A stretch of DNA of 64,000 nt. It comes from Lachnospiraceae bacterium. Its GTDB lineage: Bacteria > Bacillota > Clostridia > Lachnospirales > Lachnospiraceae. Position numbers and translations under genes: made by a program. This document shows positions 53,401-60,582 of the stretch, in pieces. Under the pieces are notes generated by a model, which saw only the letters and a list, made by a program, of their open reading frames with translations, had not been told where the DNA came from and ran no database searches. Positions within the stretch are counted from its first letter, which is position 1. Every line of letters starts with the position of its first letter. The DNA is taken from assembly GCA_900753305.1 (NCBI GenBank), contig CAADYR010000028.1, forward strand, positions 1-64,000, in the 5' to 3' direction.

Positions 53401-54992
53401 ATGAAGTAAAGGCATTTGCCGGAATGGCAGGATGTGATATGCCGGATAAGAACTGTCCGGTATGTGGGGAGAAGCTGGTAAAGGACGGATTCGATATTCC
53501 TTTTGAGACATTCCTTGGATTCAAGGGAAATAAGGAACCTGATATCGACCTTAACTTCTCTGGTGAATACCAAAGTAAGGCTCATAAATATACGGAAGTT
53601 ATTTTCGGCTATGGTCAGACCTTCCGTGCCGGTACTATCGGTACGCTGGCTGACAAAACGGCATTCGGTTATGTAAAAAATTACTATGAGGAACGTGGTA
53701 AACACAAGAGAACCAGTGAGATCAACCGTATCGTAGAAGGCTGTGTAGGTGTCAGACGTACCACGGGCCAGCATCCCGGAGGTATCGTTGTATTGCCGGT
53801 GGGTGAGGAGATCAATTCATTTACTCCGGTACAGCATCCGGCAAACGATATGACAACAGACACAATAACAACACATTTTGATTACCACTCTATCGACCAT
53901 AACCTGCTGAAACTTGATATTCTCGGACACGATGATCCGACCATGATCCGTATGCTGCAGGACTTGACAGGAATCGATCCTATCACGATTCCACTGGATG
54001 ACAAGGATGTTATGTCCCTGTTCCAGAATACATCGGCACTTGGAGTCACACCGGAGCAGATTGGCGGCTGTAAACTGGGAGCATTGGGTATTCCCGAGTT
54101 TGGTACCGATTTTGCGATGCAGATGTTAATTGATACACAGCCTAAGTATTTCTCGGATCTGGTCAGAATCGCCGGACTATCCCATGGTACGGATGTATGG
54201 CTTGGCAATGCACAGGAACTTATCAAGAGTGGTCAGGCAACGATTTCAACAGCAATCTGTACCCGTGATGATATCATGACTTATCTGATCAGTATGGGGC
54301 TGGATTCGGAGGAATCCTTCAAAATCATGGAGGCAGTCCGTAAAGGAACTGTTGCAAAGCATAAATGTGCGAACTGGGAAGAATGGAAAGCAGATATGAA
54401 GGCACATGATGTGCCGGACTGGTACATCTGGTCCTGTGAGAAGATCCAGTATATGTTCCCTAAGGCGCATGCGGCAGCTTATGTTATGATGGCATGGAGA
54501 ATTGCCTATTGTAAAGTTAACTATCCATTGGCATATTACTGTGCATATTTCAGTATCCGCGCATCTGCATTTTCCTATGAGATCATGTGTCAGGGACAGC
54601 AGCATCTGGAAGCTACCATGGCTGATTACAGGAAGCGCAGCGATACCCTGACCAATAAGGAGCAGGATGCTCTTAAGGATATGCGAATCGTACAGGAGAT
54701 GTATGCCCGTGGATTTGAATTTGAGAAGTTGGACATCTTCCGTGCTCATTCACGAAATTTCCAGATCGTAGATGGTAAAGTAATGCCGTCTCTGAGCAGT
54801 ATTGACGGTCTGGGTGAGAAAGCAGCAGATGCCATCATGGAAGCTGCCAAGGATGGTCCATTCCTGTCCAAAGACGATTTCCGGAGCCGAACCAAAGTGT
54901 CCAAGACAGTAATCGATATGATGAGTGATCTCGGACTTCTGGGCGATATACCGGAGTCCAATCAGATCAGTTTGTTTGATCTGGTGGGGTAG
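50490..54992 (+). CDS. polC: DNA polymerase III PolC-type alpha subunit
   Basis: Gram-positive replicative polymerase with proofreading, 1500 aa. It has an N-terminal domain, an OB-fold (about 270-345), a PHP domain split by the exonuclease (HCHTKMSDMDG about 383), a DnaQ-like 3'-5' exonuclease starting VVFDIETTGFSP (about 470-640), the zinc-binding region CKKCHYTDFYSD (about 960) and CPVCGEK, the palm with PDIDLNFSGEYQ (about 1017) and a C-terminal helix-hairpin-helix. Length is in the family range (1440-1500). A linker rich in Lys, Pro and Glu (about 205-260) is unusual. Confidence 0.98.
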   Translation: MEKNFFEAFPNLKLTGARKDLFEQVVVERITATRRKDILRIYIRSERLIEKEEVYGVEQEIKKQFFPKDNIIIKIYEKFILSSQYNPEKLMDTYKESVLMELKDSEHMLYTMFRQADMEFPDEQTVKLTLEDSVIAKSKEDELIRILDKVLNERCGFRVKFHVDYREAAESKYREEDELRIRQMVAGITDKVSISADGMVGETPTQSSGEDKAPAKAEKPKAPEKTASFGKQEKKFEKGGFTKKSDGFQRRFQKKSDNPDVIFGRDFDDEVITIDEIWGEMGEVVIRGKVRTLEQREIRNEKTIVSFEITDFTDTIKVKMFVHNEQLPELLAELKVGSFMKVKGVTVNDTFDRELTIATVIGLKKIPDFTTSRMDNSVKKRVELHCHTKMSDMDGVSDVKDIIKRAKKWGHKAIAITDHGCVQSFPDANHALDKDDTFKIIYGVEGYLVDDLKEIVTDGKGQSLDEKYVVFDIETTGFSPVTNRIIEIGAVKVEHGEITERFSTFVNPQVPIPFHIEKLTSINDSMVMDADTIEVVLPQFLKFVGDAILVAHNANFDVSFIKENAKRQGIPVDFTYVDTVGIARALLTGQSKYTLDAVAKTLGISLENHHRAVDDAECTAEIFVKFIDMLKKDGIMDLASLNELGKSSVEAIRKLHSFHIIILAKNQTGRINLYRLVSESHLTYFHKRPLIPKSLIQKYREGLIIGSACEAGELFRALLDGQSDEQLARIVRFYDYLEIQPLGNNRFMIESEKHPDIKSDEDLIELNKRVIKLGEQFNKPVVATCDVHFLDPEDEIYRRIIMTGKGFKDADNQAPLFLRTTEEMLDEFSFYLGSEKAEEIVITNTNMIADMCDRIAPVRPDKCPPVIENSDQQLTDICYRKAHEMYGEQLPEIVEARLKRELNSIISNGFAVMYIIAQKLVWKSVEDGYLVGSRGSVGSSFVATMAGITEVNPLSPHYYCKKCHYTDFYSDEVKAFAGMAGCDMPDKNCPVCGEKLVKDGFDIPFETFLGFKGNKEPDIDLNFSGEYQSKAHKYTEVIFGYGQTFRAGTIGTLADKTAFGYVKNYYEERGKHKRTSEINRIVEGCVGVRRTTGQHPGGIVVLPVGEEINSFTPVQHPANDMTTDTITTHFDYHSIDHNLLKLDILGHDDPTMIRMLQDLTGIDPITIPLDDKDVMSLFQNTSALGVTPEQIGGCKLGALGIPEFGTDFAMQMLIDTQPKYFSDLVRIAGLSHGTDVWLGNAQELIKSGQATISTAICTRDDIMTYLISMGLDSEESFKIMEAVRKGTVAKHKCANWEEWKADMKAHDVPDWYIWSCEKIQYMFPKAHAAAYVMMAWRIAYCKVNYPLAYYCAYFSIRASAFSYEIMCQGQQHLEATMADYRKRSDTLTNKEQDALKDMRIVQEMYARGFEFEKLDIFRAHSRNFQIVDGKVMPSLSSIDGLGEKAADAIMEAAKDGPFLSKDDFRSRTKVSKTVIDMMSDLGLLGDIPESNQISLFDLVG

Positions 54993-55006
54993 TAAATGAT
55001 AGGTAA

Positions 55007-55174
55007 TTGCGAAACAAGTTTACAATTTTGATTGACATAGAAAGTATTGTAAATAAAGATGATGTGCTCACGTATCTGATCCATTTGGAAACAAATATAC
55101 TATTAATTGGAATTAATTATGATAAAGAAAGTAAACAACATCAATGTTTGACCGAAGTGTACGAGAAAAAATAA
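55007..55174 (+). pseudogene. Remnant of an AAA-ATPase-like / PD-(D/E)XK protein
   Basis: Reads (frame from about 55007) as DIESIVNKDDVLTYLIHLET joined directly to NILLIGINYDKESKQHQC and a stop. In intact AAA-ATPase-like proteins with a PD-(D/E)XK nuclease tail, the DDVLT-x-LIHL block is far from the final LLIGINYD-x-KxH block, so the centre has been deleted. No start codon is found. Confidence 0.6.
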
Positions 55175-55277
55175 GCGGTTTAATTTAGAACATATAATGA
55201 TGTTAATGGATTAAGAAGACAAGCTTTATATAAAGTTTTTATGTTACATTGTGTTATTGCAGACAGGTATATCAATT

Positions 55278-55382
55278 ATGCGGCTGTTGAGCCAGCAGGA
55301 TAAGATAGAAGTACTCAGACCGCAGTCATTGAGGGATGAAATGCATAATATTCTGCAGAATATGTTAAATTTATATCAATAA
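55278..55382 (+). pseudogene. C-terminal remnant of a WYL-domain transcription regulator
   Basis: Thirty-four codons ending with DKIEVLRPQSLRDEM, then NILQNMLNLYQ and stop, which is how WYL-domain helix-turn-helix regulators usually end (VEVL-x-PxSLR). The rest of the gene is missing. An ATG at 55278 is probably just an internal Met. Confidence 0.55.
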
Positions 55383-55384
55383 GA

Positions 55385-55424
55385 GTACGACTTATTACAT
55401 TTGAGGTACGAGTTTTTACATTTG
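55385..55424 (+). repeat. Paired direct repeat, 21-bp phase, upstream of the Rpn remnant
   Basis: GTACGACTTATTACATTTG (55385-55403) and GTACGAGTTTTTACATTTG (55406-55424) agree at 17 of 19 positions and are two helical turns apart. They lie immediately before a -35 element, as expected for an activator of the LytTR geometry. Confidence 0.5.
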
Positions 55425-55426
55425 GC

Positions 55427-55472
55427 TTGCCTTTGTTTATCAGCTTGTTATAATGCCATTTACAAGCGCTTG
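55427..55472 (+). promoter_or_regulatory. Promoter of the Rpn-nuclease remnant, with CAAGCGCTTG palindrome
   Basis: TTGCCT (55427-55432), 16 bases, TATAAT (55449-55454), then the 10-bp palindrome CAAGCGCTTG at 55463-55472. The promoter appears intact although the gene is broken. Confidence 0.5.
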
Positions 55473-55496
55473 AATAATAGACAAAGGATACTTTAA

Positions 55497-56262
55497 ATGA
55501 CTAAGGAAAAGACAAAATTTACATCAGCGTTGGAGAAGGCAACCGGTGAGATAAAATACAACATGACCAATGATTATATGTTCTGTGCATTGTTTCAGCA
55601 GAATATAATCGCATTGAAGGGATTGTTAAGTTCACTGCTTCAATCTGGAGATGCAGGTGGTGAACCGCCATGACTGGCCGGAACGGTCCATAGGATATTT
55701 GAGTCGTATGTATAACAGCTTGCAGAAAGGTGATCAGTATATTAATGTGAAACCGGCTGTTCATGTCGGAATTTTGAACTTTTCACCCTTTGATGGTGAA
55801 CCGATTTTTTATTCCAGAAATATGTTGATGGATATGAATAAACGTCGCATATATAGTGACAAATTTCAAGTTAACGTGTTAGAATTGAAACAGGTAGAGC
55901 TTGCCACAGAAGAGGATAAAAAGTGGAATCTGGATTTCTGGGCGAAACTGTTCAAAGCCAGGACTTGGGAGGAGTTAAAAATGATTGCGAAAGACAATGA
56001 ATATTTTACAGAAGCTTCCAATACATTGTGTGATTTATATGCGGATTTCAACGTGCGTGAGAGATGCAGAGACAGGGAGGATTATGAACTGGAACAGAAA
56101 TATCTGCATGATACTATAGAACAAAGAGGTATCAAGATAGAACAATTGATCAAGATGCATGAGCAGGATCAAATGGAGATAAGACAAAAGGATATCTTGT
56201 TGGAAAAGAAAGATGCTATGATTGAGCAATTAAGGCGTGAGCTGGAAGAACAAAAAAGGTAA
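55497..56262 (+). pseudogene. Rpn-family nuclease/transposase (PD-(D/E)XK), disrupted by internal deletion and frameshift
   Basis: The first part (ATG 55497, AAAGGA ribosome site) reads to TGA 55671-55673 with NMTNDYMFCALFQQN and ALKGLLSSLL, a Rpn N-terminus. A second frame starting around 55645 reads LEMQVVNRHDWPERSIGYLS and VKPAVHVGILNF, the Rpn core, to 56262 with a coiled-coil C-terminus. The catalytic segment between (normally ~50 residues with the Asp/Glu nuclease motif) is missing at the junction, together with a frame change. Full-length members are about 300 aa. The gene is therefore inactive. Confidence 0.82.
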
Positions 56263-56289
56263 TTTGGAAAGTAGTACAGCATGGGATTT

Positions 56290-56421
56290 ACAGTAGCAAG
56301 TTTGCTGTAAATGTGCTAGACTTGTCACATATGGAACTGGTAATGTACTAGGTAGGATAAGAGTTGGGATCTTGATTTCCGGGCGAAACTGTTTAGCAGA
56401 AAGGATGAATTATCATTATGA
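56290..56421 (+). pseudogene. Second Rpn scrap, homologous to 55860-55980
   Basis: In two frames this region repeats the Rpn C-terminal core: KFAVNVLDLSHMELV, then DKSWDLDFRAKLFSRKDEL, against KFQVNVLELKQVELA and DKKWNLDFWAKLFKARTWEEL in the main copy. Stops and a frame change separate the two halves. The last stop codon overlaps the ATG of the flavin reductase. Confidence 0.65.
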
Positions 56422-56978
56422 GAAAGAATTTTGGAGTAAAACCTTATACTTATCCACAGCCTGTATTTATTATTGCTACTTATGGTGAGGACGGTACACC
56501 TGATGCCATGAATGCAGCATGGGGTGGAATCAGCGAAGGCAATGAACTGTCCATGTGTCTGAGCGCCGGACACAAAACCGTGAAGAATATACTCAAGAGA
56601 AAAGCTTTCACGGTTAGTATGGCAGATGCGGCTCATGTTGTTGCATGTGATTATGTTGGAATTGCATCAGGCAATGATGTGGCAGAAAAATTTGCCAAGG
56701 CTGGCTTTCATGCAGTTAAGTCAGAATATGTTGATGCACCATTGATCGAAGAATTGGCAGTTGCAGTAGAATGCAGGTTAAAGAGTTATGATGAAGAGAC
56801 GTGCAGAATGGTTGGAGAAATTGTAAATATCAGTGTAGATGAAAGTGTTCTGGATGAACAGGGTAAGGTTGATGTAGCTAAGGTGCAGCCAATTACTTTT
56901 GATCCTTTCAACAATACGTATGTAAAGTTAGGTGAAGTAGTGGGAAATGCATTTAAAGATGGGGCAGCATTAAAATAA
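56418..56978 (+). CDS. Flavin reductase-like FMN-binding split-barrel protein
   Basis: FMN-binding protein of the flavin reductase/nitroreductase-associated family, 186 aa. Blocks seen are TYPQPVFIIATYGEDGTPDAMNAAW near residue 11, CLSAGHKTVKNI, FTVSMADAAHV and the final CRLKSYDEETCRMVGEIVN. It probably reduces or stores flavin and may act in redox balance. The N-terminal start sits on the end of the Rpn scrap. The ribosome site AGAAAGGAT is fair. Confidence 0.88.
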   Translation: MRKNFGVKPYTYPQPVFIIATYGEDGTPDAMNAAWGGISEGNELSMCLSAGHKTVKNILKRKAFTVSMADAAHVVACDYVGIASGNDVAEKFAKAGFHAVKSEYVDAPLIEELAVAVECRLKSYDEETCRMVGEIVNISVDESVLDEQGKVDVAKVQPITFDPFNNTYVKLGEVVGNAFKDGAALK

Positions 56979-56989
56979 TTGTAATAAAT

Positions 56990-57026
56990 ATGGGCGAGTG
57001 ACAGAAGTGTCATTCGCCCATTGCTT
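56990..57026. terminator. Bidirectional terminator between flavin reductase and lactate dehydrogenase
   Basis: ATGGGCGAGTGACA pairs with TGTCATTCGCCCAT (one wobble) around GAAG, with T-rich flank downstream and A-rich flank upstream. Confidence 0.85.
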
Positions 57027-57971
57027 TTATGCATATTCTTTTATAATGCCCTGTAGAACTTCAGCGGATTTTCTAAGTTCCTGAAGTTCGGAATCGCTTA
57101 GTTCAATTGGAACAACGGTTTCGATTCCGTTTGCGTCAACTACAGCAGGAATACTGAGAACAACATCGGACAGCCCGTATTGACCTGTCATCAGGCTGGA
57201 TACCGGCAGGATAGACTGCTCGTTACGAACAATAGCGGCGCAGATTCTGGTAACTGCCATAGCAATACCGTAGTAAGTGGCATGTTTCTTGGAAATAATC
57301 TCATAGGCACTGTTCTTGACATTATCAAAAATCTTTTTCATGGATGCTTCATGATTGAAGTGACCACGCAATTCGCAGAAGTCATTGATAGGAAGTCCAC
57401 CAACTCTGGCATTGCTCCATGCAGCCAGTTCACTGTCGCCATGCTCACCAATGATAAAGGCATGAACGCTTCGGCTGTCAACCCCGAGATGTTCACCTAA
57501 TTCGTACTTGAAACGTCCCGTATCCAGAACGGTACCTGAACCTATGACACGATTAGCAGGATATCCGGATTCCTTAAGAGCAATGTAGGTCAGAATATCT
57601 ACCGGATTGGAAACAATAAGCAGGATGCCTTTAAAATCCCGTTTTTTGATCTCACCTACGATGGATTTCATGATTCCGGCATTCTTTTTGATCAAATCAA
57701 GCCTCGTCTCATCAGGCTTCTGGTTAGCACCTGCGGTGATGACAATGATCGCAGCATCGCTGATATCGTCATAACTACCCGCATATATTTTCATGGGACT
57801 GGCAAAAGATATACCATGGCTGATGTCCATGGCCTCACCTTCTGCACGGTTCCTGTCTGCATCTATCAGAACCATTTCAGAAAATAAACCACTTTGCATT
57901 AATGCAAAAGCAGAAGAGGAACCAACGAAACCGCAACCAATCATTACTACTTTTCTACTGTTTACTGTCAT
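57027..57971 (-). CDS. ldh: L-lactate dehydrogenase
   Basis: NAD-dependent enzyme interconverting pyruvate and L-lactate at the end of glycolysis, 314 aa from ATG 57971 on the minus strand. Hallmarks are the Rossmann motif MIGCGFVGSSSAFAL, DETRLDLIKKN with the loop arginine, VSNPVDILTY, GSGTVLDTGRFK and catalytic HGDSE in IIGEHGDSE. The frame is open four codons further (MVVI), but AGAAAGG lies only one base from that upstream ATG, so 57971 is preferred. A weak Rex-like site lies upstream. Confidence 0.95.
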   Translation of the reverse strand: MTVNSRKVVMIGCGFVGSSSAFALMQSGLFSEMVLIDADRNRAEGEAMDISHGISFASPMKIYAGSYDDISDAAIIVITAGANQKPDETRLDLIKKNAGIMKSIVGEIKKRDFKGILLIVSNPVDILTYIALKESGYPANRVIGSGTVLDTGRFKYELGEHLGVDSRSVHAFIIGEHGDSELAAWSNARVGGLPINDFCELRGHFNHEASMKKIFDNVKNSAYEIISKKHATYYGIAMAVTRICAAIVRNEQSILPVSSLMTGQYGLSDVVLSIPAVVDANGIETVVPIELSDSELQELRKSAEVLQGIIKEYA

Positions 57972-58049
57972 AATAACCACCATGCCTTTCTTAAAATGGA
58001 TTTATAAGCTGTTTACGTTTATAGTATACTAAAATGGTAGGAATCAGTC

Positions 58050-58067
58050 TAGTTATTTTTTTAACAA
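58050..58067. promoter_or_regulatory. Rex-like operator candidate before ldh
   Basis: TAGTTAT-TTTT-TTAACAA (12 of 14 positions of the Rex form TTGTTAA-N4-TTAACAA) about 80 bases upstream of ldh. Rex controls fermentation genes by sensing NADH/NAD. The match is imperfect. Confidence 0.3.
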
Positions 58068-58099
58068 TCTTGTTCTTTTTTAAAGACAAGAAAATATGC

Positions 58100-58172
58100 T
58101 TGACAAAGCTAATTAGATTGTGTACAATGCAATTATAAAGATTGAGCACAATCTAATTTATAACAATCTAAT
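58100..58172 (+). promoter_or_regulatory. Promoter and OhrR-type operator of the trx-gpx-ohrR operon
   Basis: Consensus promoter TTGACA (58100-58105), 17 bases, TACAAT (58123-58128). The spacer and the start region hold three copies of ACAATCTAAT: ATTAGATTGTG (58112-58122, inverted), CACAATCTAAT (58147-58157) and ACAATCTAAT (58163-58172). An OhrR/MarR repressor is the third gene of the operon, so autorepression is likely. Confidence 0.75.
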
Positions 58173-58247
58173 ATGACAGAAATTGAACACATGATATGTG
58201 CCAAACTTGTAAATACTAATATAAAAAATGTAGAAAGAGGTATGAAT

Positions 58248-58559
58248 ATGGTAAAGAAGATTGAACAGAACAACATGCAGGATGCTTTAAATGCAAAGGT
58301 AGCAGTAGTAGATTTCTCAGCAACATGGTGTGGACCATGCAAGATGCTGGCACCTATTATGGAGGAATTATCTGAAGAACTGGCAGGTCAGGTAGAGTTT
58401 TATAATGCGGATACAGATGAGAATATGGATCTGGCTATGGCAAACAAAGTTACCAATATTCCTGCGCTTTTCTTGCTCCGTGATGGTCAGATCGTGGATA
58501 AGATGGTAGGATTTCAGTCCAAACAGGCTCTTAAGAACTGGATCGGAGGCGCACAGTAA
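58248..58559 (+). CDS. trxA: Thioredoxin
   Basis: Small redox protein, 103 aa, reducing disulfides in the cytoplasm. The active site is ATWCGPCKML (Cys28, Cys31), with cis-Pro in TNIPALFL. Start 58248 is seven bases after AGAGG; ATG 58242 in frame is one base away and is not favoured. Its stop overlaps the next start (TAATG), so it is coupled to the peroxidase gene, and it may supply electrons to it. Confidence 0.96.
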   Translation: MVKKIEQNNMQDALNAKVAVVDFSATWCGPCKMLAPIMEELSEELAGQVEFYNADTDENMDLAMANKVTNIPALFLLRDGQIVDKMVGFQSKQALKNWIGGAQ

Positions 58560-58993
58560 TGAGCTTCTATGATTATGAAGCGGAAGATGTCCGTGATAAT
58601 CTGCGTCATATGTCAGAATATGAAGGAAAGGTAGTGCTTGTGGTAAATACAGCAACACAGTGTGGATTTACACCACAGTATGATGCGCTTCAGGATTTGT
58701 ATGAACGATATCAGAGTCAGGAATTTGAGGTACTGGATTTTTCATGTGATCAGTTTGCGCATCAGGCACTGGGCAGCAGTGAAGAGATAGCAGCTTTATT
58801 TGATCAGGAACATCCGCTGACTCCCATGATGGAGAGTATGCTGGAGCGGGAGCATCCGGACTACAGAGAAACCGCTGATATCAAGTGGAATTTCACCAAG
58901 TTTTTGATTGGCAGACAGGGGAATGTGGTTGCGCGCTTCGAACCAACTGCCGATATGGATAAAATAAGATATGCGATAGAAGGACTTTTATAG
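58559..58993 (+). CDS. Glutathione peroxidase-like thiol peroxidase, shortened
   Basis: Peroxide-reducing enzyme of the glutathione peroxidase family, 144 aa against 158-165 usual. The peroxidatic site NTATQCGFTPQYD (Cys35), the CDQFAHQ region and WNFTKFLIGRQGNVVARF are clear. The segment between them that normally carries the FPLFEK-type loop is about 15 residues shorter. Bacterial forms usually use thioredoxin rather than glutathione, which fits its fusion-like coupling to trxA. A single base separates its stop from the regulator start. Confidence 0.9.
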   Translation: MSFYDYEAEDVRDNLRHMSEYEGKVVLVVNTATQCGFTPQYDALQDLYERYQSQEFEVLDFSCDQFAHQALGSSEEIAALFDQEHPLTPMMESMLEREHPDYRETADIKWNFTKFLIGRQGNVVARFEPTADMDKIRYAIEGLL

Positions 58994-58994
58994 G

Positions 58995-59426
58995 ATGAGT
59001 AATGAATATGATGCATTGAAATTATGCAATCAGCTTTGCTTCCCGTTATATGCATGTGCAAAAGAGATCGTAAGACGGTATAAGCCATATCTGGATGAAA
59101 TAGATTTGACATATACGCAGTATATTGCCATGATGGTGTTGTGGGAACATAAGCAGATCAATGTAAAAGATATGGGAGCATTTCTTTATCTGGATTCCGG
59201 AACATTGACACCGGTTCTTAAGAAACTGGAACAGAAGGGCTATCTTACCAGAGAACGGGATAAAGAGGATGAACGTGTCCTGAATGTGACGATCACAGAA
59301 CAGGGAGAAGAACTAAAGGAACAGGCGGTTCAGATTCCAAGGAAAATGCAGGGTTGTGTGTCGCTTGACAAAGAAGAGGCACAGACTCTGTACAGAATTT
59401 TGAACAAGATATTAGAGAAAGCATAA
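58995..59426 (+). CDS. ohrR: OhrR-type MarR-family organic peroxide regulator
   Basis: MarR-family repressor, 143 aa, closely similar in pattern to Bacillus subtilis OhrR: the sensing cysteine Cys15 in NQLCFPLY, YTQYIAMMVLWEHK, GAFLYLDSGTLTPVLKKLE (DNA helix) and ERVLNVTITEQGEELK. Oxidation of Cys15 by organic hydroperoxides releases it from DNA. It is the last gene of the trx-gpx-ohrR operon and likely represses its own promoter at 58100. Its stop overlaps the next ATG (ATAATGAC). Confidence 0.9.
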   Translation: MSNEYDALKLCNQLCFPLYACAKEIVRRYKPYLDEIDLTYTQYIAMMVLWEHKQINVKDMGAFLYLDSGTLTPVLKKLEQKGYLTRERDKEDERVLNVTITEQGEELKEQAVQIPRKMQGCVSLDKEEAQTLYRILNKILEKA

Positions 59427-60379
59427 TGACAAAGGCACAGGCATATCGGATTTTGGAAGTGGATCAGTATACCGGGCAGGAAGAGATCAAGAAGAAATAC
59501 AGGAAGCTTATGCACAGAGTACATCCGGATGCAAACATGGAGAAGGAAAGTATGTATCTGTATACTGCTCAGGAAATCAACGAGGCATATGCACTTCTTA
59601 GAAATCAGTCAAAAGTACAGAGGACAAATAGGCAAAAGAAGCAGGCTTCAAATTCCGGAACCAAGCAGACACAATGGGATGCACCACTGAATCAGAGAGC
59701 GTATACATGGCGCAATGTGTACCATTATGCAGAAGACTGTGATGGGGAGATCATGGGTGATTTTGTCATTGCATCTGGTAAGTATCTGTGGAAAACGGAA
59801 GAAGATTTCCCACTGTTTCTAAAGAGCATGTTTGAGTGCAGTCAGCGTCTGCTGCAGGAGATAGAAGCAGAGACAGGCTGGGAGCGCAGTACATCCTGTA
59901 AGACGAAGATACAGGGGGAACTGGCATATTTGCTGGCACAACAGTTCATTGACGGAGCAGGAACGCTTGGAAAACTGGCTAATCCTATTCCGTCAGAGGA
60001 AGCAAATATTTACCATATTGCTGCGATGTTGGAAGTAGCGGATGAGGCCCCTGTATTAAGAGTCAAAATGCCCCTGTATCCGTTGGTAGTCAGAAATCAC
60101 AGACTTTTTCTGCAGACAGGTTCGTGTAAGACAGCAGGATATTTGTCTTTTAGGGATGACCGTCTGTATTATATCGTGATTCCACTGCTCGAACATAGGA
60201 GGGCACAGGTCAAAATTGAAATATCCGAGAAACAGGACCGGAGAAACAGCAGAAATCCACATCGGTACAAAAATCTGGACTTCGCTCTTAAAATTCCCCT
60301 GCATCAGGAGGAAACTTTCCCGGAAAGTATCAATCTTCAGATAGAAGAATTATTAAGAACATATTATAAAGAAAAATAG
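59426..60379 (+). CDS. J-domain protein with unknown C-terminal domain
   Basis: 317-aa protein with an N-terminal DnaJ domain (about 4-65): the HPD motif at residues 33-35 in MHRVHPDAN and EINEAYALLRNQ. The rest (about 90-317) has no recognised zinc or substrate domain; it contains WRNVYHYAEDCDGEI, FPLFLKSMFECSQRL and a C-terminal basic region. It therefore recruits DnaK for a particular unknown client. It overlaps ohrR by one base, and a terminator follows. Similar genes sit near redox operons in related genomes, but I cannot confirm this. Confidence 0.82.
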   Translation: MTKAQAYRILEVDQYTGQEEIKKKYRKLMHRVHPDANMEKESMYLYTAQEINEAYALLRNQSKVQRTNRQKKQASNSGTKQTQWDAPLNQRAYTWRNVYHYAEDCDGEIMGDFVIASGKYLWKTEEDFPLFLKSMFECSQRLLQEIEAETGWERSTSCKTKIQGELAYLLAQQFIDGAGTLGKLANPIPSEEANIYHIAAMLEVADEAPVLRVKMPLYPLVVRNHRLFLQTGSCKTAGYLSFRDDRLYYIVIPLLEHRRAQVKIEISEKQDRRNSRNPHRYKNLDFALKIPLHQEETFPESINLQIEELLRTYYKEK

Positions 60380-60384
60380 AATGG

Positions 60385-60416
60385 AGCGTCTGATCGGAAA
60401 GGTCAGGCGTTTTTTT
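60385..60416 (+). terminator. Intrinsic terminator before the mra/dcw cluster
   Basis: GCGTCTGATC (60386-60395) pairs with GGTCAGGCGT (60401-60410, including wobble pairs), followed by six T. Confidence 0.75.
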
Positions 60417-60461
60417 CATGCATTGAATTTGGTGTGAACACGAAAAAATAGTGAAAATCGC

Positions 60462-60490
60462 TTGTTATTTTATAAAAATTCATGTAGAAT
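60462..60490 (+). promoter_or_regulatory. Sigma-A promoter of the mraZ operon
   Basis: TTGTTA (60462-60467), 17 bases, TAGAAT (60485-60490), ~90 bases before mraZ. Confidence 0.6.
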
Positions 60491-60497
60491 GGAATAA

Positions 60498-60537
60498 AAG
60501 TGGTGGAAAGTGGATGAAAGTGGCACGAAGTGGTGGA
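60498..60537 (+). promoter_or_regulatory. MraZ-binding box: four AAGTGG repeats at 10-bp phase
   Basis: AAGTGG begins at 60498, 60508, 60518 and 60528, each followed by four variable bases (TGGA, ATGA, CACG, TGGA). MraZ autoregulates by binding several GTGG-type direct repeats with 10-bp spacing just before its own gene, exactly as found here. Confidence 0.85.
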
Positions 60538-60582
60538 ACAGCATCTATTTATTCACAACTGTGTTGAAGGCGGGTGATTGCT

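Noticed and set aside
54993..55496. Gap after polC considered as containing a small RNA gene or CRISPR.
   Set aside because: There are no regularly spaced repeats beyond one pair, and the region is better explained by protein remnants.
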